DNA of 64,000 nt. It comes from Candidatus Zhuqueibacterota bacterium. GTDB lineage: Bacteria; Zhuqueibacterota; Zhuqueibacteria; Oceanimicrobiales; Oceanimicrobiaceae. The notes beneath the pieces were generated by a model, which was not told where the DNA came from, did not search any database, and saw nothing but the letters and a program-made list of their open reading frames with translations. Positions 58,111-64,000 of the stretch are shown here, in pieces. How positions within the stretch are numbered: position 1 is the stretch's first letter; each line of letters starts with the position of its first letter. The stretch covers positions 62,001 to 126,000 of the forward strand of contig JAJDAF010000049.1 of assembly GCA_029261995.1 (NCBI GenBank), given 5' to 3'. A program made the translations under genes and the position numbers.

Positions 58111-58332
58111 TTACAAAGATTCGAATTCACCTACTGTTAGCCCTGCCTGTTTAATAAGTCTAGAAAGAAGTCCAACACCGAGTTCACGATGTTGAGGAAT
58201 CGAAAGCGTGTAAGGATGGTCGGCATGCACCAACATCAAATGAGATCCCTTCTGGCGACTAAACTTCCACCCGGCCTTGCCAAGTTTCTTAACCGCAGTT
58301 GCTCCTGAACACAACTTTGGCCTCGGGCTCAT
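58111..58332 (-). CDS. hicA: HicA-type toxin (mRNA interferase)
   Basis: A 73-residue protein with the double-stranded RNA-binding-like HicA fold: KKLGKAGWKFSRQKGSHLMLVHAD, with the catalytic His in GSHLML, and TLSIPQHRELGVGLLSRLIKQAGL. ATG 58332 overlaps the antitoxin stop by 4 bases (ATGA). It cleaves mRNA unless bound by HicB. Confidence 0.93.
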   Translation of the reverse strand: MSPRPKLCSGATAVKKLGKAGWKFSRQKGSHLMLVHADHPYTLSIPQHRELGVGLLSRLIKQAGLTVGEFESL

Positions 58333-58529
58333 ATCGTCACTTCAGCTACCTGCTTGCTGCTTGTCTTCGCCTTCTCATTCATCACTTCAAGCCAACCCTG
58401 CATGGCCTCCTTAATGTTCTCCTTCGCTTCCTGCATTGTCTTGCCCTGACTCAAACAACCGGGCAAGGCTGGTACTTCTGCAACGTAATATCCTGTTTCA
58501 TCTTTTTCGATTAAAACGTTGAACGTCAT
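58329..58529 (-). CDS. hicB: HicB-type antitoxin
   Basis: A 66-residue partial RNase H-fold antitoxin: FNVLIEKDETGYYVAEVPALPGCLSQGKTMQEAKENIKEAM. It is the short form, with no obvious C-terminal DNA-binding domain beyond a Lys/Ser-rich tail. It precedes hicA in the transcript, the order in which antitoxin is made first. The pair is flanked by unrelated metabolic genes. Confidence 0.93.
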   Translation of the reverse strand: MTFNVLIEKDETGYYVAEVPALPGCLSQGKTMQEAKENIKEAMQGWLEVMNEKAKTSSKQVAEVTI

Positions 58530-58664
58530 TTCCGTACCTCTACTTGGTTAGCTACCCAAAACAACCCGGCCATGTCTTATGCCCTCGGCCAAGCAACGGG
58601 TTTCGCTGGAAGTCAACCGCACCCATCTTTTTGGCGATCTGTCTGGCGAACGTGGGATGCGGTT

Positions 58665-60329
58665 CTACATTCTTAAAACGCCAGTCTTGTACTCGGGTAT
58701 TTCAGGATTATTAACCGCCATCTCCAGTCCCCAGATCAGGGTTTCCCTGGTCCTACGCGGGTCGATGATGCCATCCACAACCAGACGCGCCGCAGAGTAG
58801 TAAGGAGAAGTTTCCCGTTCGTACTTCTCGACCAGCTCGTCACGGAATGCCTTCTTCTGCTCATCGTCGAGATCGCGTTTTGTCAGCAGAACGGTGTCCG
58901 CTGCGATGCCGCCATCCATCACCGCGAGTCGAGCGGTTGGCCAGGAGAAAATCAATCTCGGGTCATAGGCTTTGCCGGCCATGGCGTAATTGCCTGCGCC
59001 AAAGCTGTTGCGGACGATCACTGAGAGCTTCGGAACGACGGAATTGGCCTGTACGCTGACCATCTCAGAGCCATCTTTGATGATGCCGTTGTTTTCAGCC
59101 ATCTTGCCAACCATAAAGCCGGTGACGTCGTGCAGAAAAATCAACGGGATGAGACGCTCGTTGCATAGCATGATAAAATGCGATGCTTTGTTCGCCGAGT
59201 CGCTGTAGATGACGTTGCCGATCTGCACCTGAGGCGGCTGCGGCCGGCCGTGGGCATCCGGGGGCATCTGGCGCATAACCTGCTTACCCCGGTTTGCCAC
59301 GATACCGACGACGAATCCGCCGAGCCGGGCAAAGCAGGTAATAAGCGTGCCGCCGAAATGGGTTTTGAATTCTTCAAAGGCACTGGCATCGACCATGCGT
59401 GCGATGACCTCGCGCATCTCGTAAGTGCCGGAGGCATCATGGGGCAAAATGCCGAGTATCTCTTCCGGATTGAGCCTGGGCTTGCGGGCGGCAATTCGGT
59501 CAAATCCTGCTTCCTGCCGCGTACCAATTGCAGCGACCTGGTCGCGAATCCACTGAATGGCGTCGTCTTCCTGTTCAAACTGGTAGTCGGCCACGCCGCT
59601 GATTTGGTTGTGCATGGCCGCGCCGCCCAGTGTTTCCATATCCACAACCTGCCCCAGTGCCGATTGCACCAGAAAAGGGCCGGCCAGAAACATGCTCGAG
59701 TTCTTTGTCACCATGGCCAAATCGCTGCTCATGCCCGGCAGGTAGGCCCCGCCTGCTACGCAAAATCCAAACACGCAGGAGATCTGCGGAATTCCCCTGG
59801 CGGCCATGACAGCGTTGTTGCGAAAAATCCGGCCGAAGTGCAATTTATCAGGAAAAATCTCAGCCTGCCGTTCCAGATTCACGCCGGCGGAATCGACCAG
59901 ATAGAGGATGGGGAGATGGTTTTCCATGGCGATTTCCTGCGCACGCAAATTCTTCTTGCAGGTCGTCTCGACCCAAGCGCCGGATTTCACCAGCGGGTCG
60001 TTGGCCATGATCACCACCTTGCGACCCGAGACGGTCGCAATCGCCACAATACAACCGGCCGATGGGTAGCCTCCCGGAATGTCATCGTACATCTCGAAGG
60101 CGGCCAACTGCCCAATTTCAAGAATTGAAGTACCTTTGTCGATGATGCGCCGTATTTTCTCGCGGGCGGGATACTTTCCACGTTTCCTGAGCTTTTCAAC
60201 GGTTTTGGGATTGGGCTCAGCGACCGACTTGAGCCGTAAATTCAACTCGCTCAGTTTCGTCAACATGGCGCTCTGGCGGCGCCTGAACTCTTCGGACTTG
60301 ATGTTTAGCTGGCTATTGTATTGTTTCAT
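58665..60329 (-). CDS. acyl-CoA carboxylase carboxyltransferase beta subunit (methylcrotonyl/propionyl-CoA type)
   Basis: A 554-residue carboxyltransferase of the biotin-dependent family. LPILYLVDSAGVNLERQAEIFPDKLHFGRIFRNNAVMAARGIPQI and the C-terminal NSFGAGNYAMAGKAYDPRLIFSWPTARLAVMDG fit methylcrotonyl- or geranyl-CoA carboxylase beta subunits better than propionyl-CoA ones. No biotin carboxylase alpha subunit lies in the window. Together with AtuA and the hydratase it suggests carboxylation of a 3-methyl-branched enoyl-CoA. Confidence 0.9.
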   Translation of the reverse strand: MKQYNSQLNIKSEEFRRRQSAMLTKLSELNLRLKSVAEPNPKTVEKLRKRGKYPAREKIRRIIDKGTSILEIGQLAAFEMYDDIPGGYPSAGCIVAIATVSGRKVVIMANDPLVKSGAWVETTCKKNLRAQEIAMENHLPILYLVDSAGVNLERQAEIFPDKLHFGRIFRNNAVMAARGIPQISCVFGFCVAGGAYLPGMSSDLAMVTKNSSMFLAGPFLVQSALGQVVDMETLGGAAMHNQISGVADYQFEQEDDAIQWIRDQVAAIGTRQEAGFDRIAARKPRLNPEEILGILPHDASGTYEMREVIARMVDASAFEEFKTHFGGTLITCFARLGGFVVGIVANRGKQVMRQMPPDAHGRPQPPQVQIGNVIYSDSANKASHFIMLCNERLIPLIFLHDVTGFMVGKMAENNGIIKDGSEMVSVQANSVVPKLSVIVRNSFGAGNYAMAGKAYDPRLIFSWPTARLAVMDGGIAADTVLLTKRDLDDEQKKAFRDELVEKYERETSPYYSAARLVVDGIIDPRRTRETLIWGLEMAVNNPEIPEYKTGVLRM

Positions 60330-60350
60330 CTGGTACAGAGGGCCTCTTCG

Positions 60351-62048
60351 TTAGCGCAAATCCTTGATCCTGAGTTGCAACGTTTTTCTGCCCTGGTAGT
60401 CGTTTTCATCTACTACATAGGCGAGTTCAACATCGCTCTCTCCGGATGGAATCCGGTAAATCTTGTCCCCGAGATCGAAACCGATGGCGTCAATGACCTT
60501 GCCGTCCTGCCGCACTCGAAACTTGAGGTGATTCTTTCCTACGATGATGGGTGACCCGACAACCTGCAGTCCTTTCGTGAAAAAGGTCGGACGATTGTTC
60601 TGAGGCCCGAACGGCGCCATCTTCCTGAGAAGATCAAGAAGCGTGTCGTCGATATCGCCAAAACGCAGCTCAGAATCGATAGAAATTTTCGGGGAAAGCA
60701 TCTCAGGGGTCAGCGTATCAGCGGCAGTAGCCTTCAAACGTTTGCGCAACTCAGGGATCTGCCCCACTTCAACAGTGAGCCCGGCAGCATATTTGTGGCC
60801 GCCAAAACTAACCATTAGATCCTGACACTGCTTCAGGGCTGCGTAGATGTCGAAGCCGGGGATACTTCTGGCGGAACCGCGGCCTATGCCATTTTCGGTG
60901 GCAATCATCACGGTGGGCCGAAAATAGCGCTCGACGATTCTTGAGGCAACAATGCCGATTACACCAGGATGCCAATCATCACGGCTCAGCACAAACAGAG
61001 GCTCGTCGCCAGGGCCGCCATGTTTTTCGATAAAGGCAATGGCTTGCGCAAGGGTTGTTTCATCAATCTCGCGGCGTGTTCGGTTTTCGGCTTCGAGGAT
61101 AGTGGCGATATTGCGGGCCTGGCCGTCGTTGTCGGTCGTCAACAGATGCACGGCTCTGCCGGCATCGCCCAGCCTGCCGACAGCATTGATTCTCGGCGCA
61201 ATCACAAATACGACTTGCCCGGTGCCAATTTCGCGACCACTCAGACCTGTGATTTCGAGCATGGCTTGAATGCCCTTATTCGGATATGCCTGCAGGTTGC
61301 GCAGCCCGTGTCTGACAAAGACTCTATTCTCGCCGGTCAACGGAACGATATCGGCGGAAGAGCCAATTGCGACCAGATATAGAAGACGATTCAGTGCGTT
61401 CTCATCTGCACCGAGTCGCTGTTGCAGGGCTTGCAGAAGTTTGAACGCGACACCGACGCCAGCCAATTCCTTGAATGGATACGAACAATCCTTTTGCTTG
61501 GGGTTCAGAATGGCTACTGCAGCCGGAAGTACGGGGCCCGTTTGGTGGTGGTCGCACACAATGACATCGATGCCAAAGGATTGCGCCAACTCAACCTCCG
61601 CTACTGCCGTAATTCCGCAATCAACCGTGATTATCAGATCGACGCCGCGGTCGCGTATCGTCTCCATGCCCACACGAGAAAGACCATAGCCTTCGCGCAG
61701 GCGGTCAGGTATGTAGAAATCGATGGGATAGTCAAGGGATTGAAAATAGAGCAGCATCAAGGAGGTCGCGGTAGTGCCATCGACATCGTAGTCGCCGTAG
61801 ACCAGGATTTTTTCCTGGCGGCTAATCGCCTTCTGAATGCGCTCGACAGCTTCGGCCATGCCTTTCATCAGGAAAGGGTCATGCAAATGCTCGAGCTTCG
61901 GGATGAAGTATTTGCGTGCAGTCTCAATGTCGCTGATGCCGCGGTTCAGCAGAACCCGGGCAAGCACCGGCGTTGAATTGAGCTGGCTTGCGAACTGATT
62001 TACCGTTTCTGGATCATGCTTGTCGACGACTTGCCAACATTGCTCCAT
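60351..62048 (-). CDS. recJ: single-stranded-DNA-specific exonuclease RecJ
   Basis: A 565-residue RecJ. The DHH-family motifs are VYGDYDVDGTTATSLM (motif I), DCGITAVAEVE, CDHHQTGPVLPAA (motif III) and VSFGGHKYAAGLTVE (DHHA1-type). An OB-like C-terminal domain follows. It degrades single-stranded DNA 5' to 3' in recombination and repair. It ends 21 bases before the carboxylase gene start. Confidence 0.95.
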   Translation of the reverse strand: MEQCWQVVDKHDPETVNQFASQLNSTPVLARVLLNRGISDIETARKYFIPKLEHLHDPFLMKGMAEAVERIQKAISRQEKILVYGDYDVDGTTATSLMLLYFQSLDYPIDFYIPDRLREGYGLSRVGMETIRDRGVDLIITVDCGITAVAEVELAQSFGIDVIVCDHHQTGPVLPAAVAILNPKQKDCSYPFKELAGVGVAFKLLQALQQRLGADENALNRLLYLVAIGSSADIVPLTGENRVFVRHGLRNLQAYPNKGIQAMLEITGLSGREIGTGQVVFVIAPRINAVGRLGDAGRAVHLLTTDNDGQARNIATILEAENRTRREIDETTLAQAIAFIEKHGGPGDEPLFVLSRDDWHPGVIGIVASRIVERYFRPTVMIATENGIGRGSARSIPGFDIYAALKQCQDLMVSFGGHKYAAGLTVEVGQIPELRKRLKATAADTLTPEMLSPKISIDSELRFGDIDDTLLDLLRKMAPFGPQNNRPTFFTKGLQVVGSPIIVGKNHLKFRVRQDGKVIDAIGFDLGDKIYRIPSGESDVELAYVVDENDYQGRKTLQLRIKDLR

Positions 62049-62090
62049 TCATAACTCCCAGCCTGAATCTGTCAAAGAAAAAAAAACAAT

Positions 62091-62506
62091 CCAAAGTAGC
62101 CCGATAAGCCGAATTCTGTCTTCCCCGGCAAGCCGGGGGAGGCGACCATTTATCTAGCCCCGCCATTGCTGACGGGGTCGAGCGACCTACCCGTTTCACC
62201 ATTTCCGAAGAAATGCAGGGCGGGTCACCCTGCTGCCCTGACGGACAAATGAAACTTATTTGGTCTTGCACCGGACGGGGTTTATCGTACTCCCGACATC
62301 GCTGCCGGAAAGGTGAGCTCTTACCTCACCATTGCACCTTTGCCTGTGTTTCAAGATTGAAACCATCGGCCGTGTGTTTTCTGTGACACTTTCCGTAGGG
62401 TCACCCCTCCTCCGCGTTACGGAGCGTCCTGCCCTGCGGTGTTCGGACTTTCCTCATCTCGTCCCGGCATGGCCGAAACGAAACGCGGTCGCCTGGGCTA
62501 CTTTGG
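62091..62506 (-). ncRNA. rnpB: RNase P RNA (bacterial type A)
   Basis: The 416-base RNA begins and ends with a perfect 12-base P1 pairing: 62495-62506 pairs with 62091-62102 (CCAAAGTAGCCC / GGGCTACTTTGG). Conserved elements of the catalytic core are present in order: GAGGAAAGTCC (complement of 62445-62455), CACAGAAAAC near 62377-62386, AGATAAATGGTCGCC near 62141-62155, and ACAGAATTCGGCTTAT near 62105-62120. A run of nine T on the minus strand (62078-62086) follows the 3' end and may end transcription. Confidence 0.97.
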
Positions 62507-62553
62507 ATTGCAATCGGATATATCAAATCGACTCTGAGACGCAGACAATGCCC

Positions 62554-63279
62554 CTAGTTCGGCAAGTTAACCTTGTCATCTACATGCACCAGAATTCGGC
62601 CGCAAGACTCGCAATGAATCAGTCGATTCATCATTTTGATTTCTACGACCTTCTGTGGTGGAATAGCCGAATAACAGCCGCCACATGCGGCACTTTGGAT
62701 TTCAGCCACGGCATTGTTGCCCAGGCCTTTGCGAATGCGCTCATACTGATAAAGCGCGGGGCGCTGAATACTGCCCGCCAACTGATCTCGCTGCTCCTGG
62801 TAGGATTTGTACTCGGTCTCGGTAGCCAGAATCTTCTCGCTAAGTTCCTTCTCAGTTTCAGCCAAATGCTCGGTCAGTTCGCTAATCTTCGGCTCCAACT
62901 CTTCTATTGCCTCGCCAAGGTCTTCTTCACGTTGAATCCTTTCGAGAACCTGGTCCTCTGCGTCACTGATTTTTTCTTGTGCCGCATCAATTTCCGTCGT
63001 TATCGCGTCATACTCCTTGTTTGAGGTAACCGCATAAAGTTGCTCGCGATACTTGTTCAGGCCACCCTGCAAGGAACCCAGTTCTGCTTCGAGCAAAGCG
63101 TGCTCCTTTTTGGCCTCGGTCAACTCTTCATTCCTTGATATCAGGTCTGCCTTAAGAACCGCAAGCTGGTCTCTTAGTTTCTGAACTTGCTGCGGCAGGT
63201 CGCCCTTCAACGCTTCCAGCGACTGCAACTCTTTGTCAACGTTCTGCAGTTGAACTAGGCCGGTCAATGTAGATTTCAA
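62554..63279 (-). CDS. coiled-coil C4-type zinc-ribbon protein
   Basis: A 241-residue protein. Residues 5-170 form a long coiled coil (LQNVDKELQSLEALKGDLPQQ and ELTEAKKEHALLEAELG). The C-terminus carries a C4 zinc ribbon, CGGC (AACGGCYSAIPPQ) and CESC (HCESCGRILV). This is the zf-RING_7/DUF164-type family, often near rnpB, with an unclear role. The start is a TTG at 63279, set by AGGAGG seven bases upstream. Confidence 0.88.
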   Translation of the reverse strand: MKSTLTGLVQLQNVDKELQSLEALKGDLPQQVQKLRDQLAVLKADLISRNEELTEAKKEHALLEAELGSLQGGLNKYREQLYAVTSNKEYDAITTEIDAAQEKISDAEDQVLERIQREEDLGEAIEELEPKISELTEHLAETEKELSEKILATETEYKSYQEQRDQLAGSIQRPALYQYERIRKGLGNNAVAEIQSAACGGCYSAIPPQKVVEIKMMNRLIHCESCGRILVHVDDKVNLPN

Positions 63280-63292
63280 CGTGGTACCTCCT

Positions 63293-63327
63293 GGCAAAAA
63301 AAAATGCACCCTAATTCAGGGTGCATT
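63293..63327 (-). terminator. intrinsic terminator or attenuator abutting the zinc-ribbon gene
   Basis: A perfect 11-base stem, AAATGCACCCT / AGGGTGCATTT (63301-63311 and 63317-63327) with a 5-base loop, is followed on the minus strand by a run of T. It lies immediately upstream of the AGGAGG of the zinc-ribbon gene, so it can end the upstream surface-protein transcript or attenuate the downstream one. Confidence 0.85.
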
Positions 63328-63519
63328 TAGAATGAGAAGTCTGTGACTCTTTAAATTCTATGATTCTATCGGTGATTCGAGCATCGGTTATGATAAGGAA
63401 CTTCATTACCTGCCGTTCGTTCTGGTTCTCAATTCAACATGCAATTCTGAGTTGACTAACACGCAATATATCAAATGCGCCCTCGAAATGCAAGTTTTTT
63501 TCAGGCAAGCCACGATTCA

Positions 63520-64000
63520 TTAATCGGCAACAGTGACTCTGACATTGGCCGGTGGGCTCGGCGACTCTGAATCTCCAATCGGGACCAGTCGAATGTTCTG
63601 TCCGAACAGCTGTCGCTTGTCCTGAATGGTGACGTTGCCGGTCCAGTCCTGATAACCGCTCTTTGCAGAGAACAAGATGTAATCGCCAGCGGCGATATCG
63701 GTAAAACTGTAGCGCCCAAAACTGTTCGAGGTCGCTTCGTAGCGCACGGTGCTGCCTTGTTTGAGCTGGACAGCTGCACCTTCTACGGCAGAGCCAGTTG
63801 CATTATTTTCAACCTTGCCTTCAATCCCGGTAGTCCCACCGCCATCTTCGCGACTGCTGCCATGTGTCCAATCGGTCCAGCCAACATTCTTGCCAGGCGT
63901 GGAGGGCAGCTTCGCCGGAAAATTGGTGCCGTACCGATAGTTGATCAACCATGGCTGCCAGGTGTCGTCGCTTCCAGCTTGCCAACCGATATCATCCAGA
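63520..64000 (-). CDS. surface/secreted protein with carboxypeptidase-regulatory-like domain (C-terminal part)
   Basis: The open frame enters from the right edge with no start inside the window; a TTG at 63948 is probably not a real start. It encodes LDDIGWQAGSDDTWQPW..., then a carboxypeptidase regulatory-like beta-sandwich (GIEGKVENNATGSAVEGAAV, NSFGRYSFTDIAAGDYILFSAKSG) and SPSPPANVRVTVAD before the stop. That end looks like the start of a fibronectin-type III domain, so the protein may be cut short. Confidence 0.7.
   Translation of the reverse strand, partial: LDDIGWQAGSDDTWQPWLINYRYGTNFPAKLPSTPGKNVGWTDWTHGSSREDGGGTTGIEGKVENNATGSAVEGAAVQLKQGSTVRYEATSNSFGRYSFTDIAAGDYILFSAKSGYQDWTGNVTIQDKRQLFGQNIRLVPIGDSESPSPPANVRVTVAD

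Noticed and set aside
62332-63024. a 230-codon plus-strand open frame
   Set aside because: It covers part of the RNase P RNA and the antisense of the zinc-ribbon gene and shows no recognisable protein features.

Overview
The window is a bacterial chromosome segment, very probably from the FCB superphylum (a KSB1/Calditrichota-like lineage is my best guess; no phylogenetic marker was analysed). The main clue is a Por/type IX C-terminal sorting domain on a secreted protein, with a UpxY-like NusG paralogue and a LIC12162-family transferase in support. Every gene I accept lies on the minus strand, so transcription runs from high to low coordinates.

Right part (64000 to 37519), housekeeping and catabolism: the end of a surface protein, a coiled-coil zinc-ribbon protein with a TTG start, the RNase P RNA gene, recJ, an acyl-CoA carboxylase beta subunit, a hicBA toxin-antitoxin pair, an AtuA-type two-gene unit, a GlmU-like nucleotidyltransferase, and a beta-oxidation-type set (enoyl-CoA hydratase, two acyl-CoA dehydrogenases, an MBL-fold hydrolase, thiolase, 3-hydroxyacyl-CoA dehydrogenase). 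Then come ilvE, nusB, a roughly 500-base repeat-rich intergenic region, secA, smg (DUF494), topA, xerC, hpf, hprK and two mannose-type PTS proteins (EIIA, EIIB) without membrane subunits. Together this suggests branched or isoprenoid-type acyl-CoA breakdown next to core functions.

Left part (about 37000 to 1), a surface-polysaccharide locus of about 36 kb on one strand. It opens with a small helical protein, a NusG-like antiterminator, a minimal SLBB export protein and a Wzc-type tyrosine autokinase whose tail is almost pure tyrosine. Next are genes for an acidic (nonulosonate-like) or branched sugar: MocA-type dehydrogenase, KdsC-like phosphatase, SpsF-like nucleotidyltransferase, split transketolase, GSA-aminomutase-like aminotransferase, SDR, a NeuB lacking its SAF domain and a NeuA-like cytidylyltransferase. 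These are mixed with three methyltransferases, two radical SAM enzymes, a HisC-like aminotransferase, a 2-hydroxyacid dehydrogenase, a flippase and two large GT-B-like transferases. No classical glycosyltransferase, Wzy polymerase or lipid-linked initiating transferase was recognised.

The far left end holds the most unusual part: asparagine synthetase, a heparinase II/III-like protein, then a tightly coupled carrier-protein cassette (dedicated holo-ACP synthase, ACP, AMP-ligase, LuxE-like and LuxC-like proteins, and the start of a FabG-like SDR). The first four are joined by 4-base ATGA overlaps or gaps of at most 18 bases. I read it as a thiotemplated route that activates a carboxylic acid on a private ACP and reduces it to an aldehyde, perhaps to decorate the polysaccharide. 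Many genes in the window start inside the previous stop codon, which implies long polycistronic messages.
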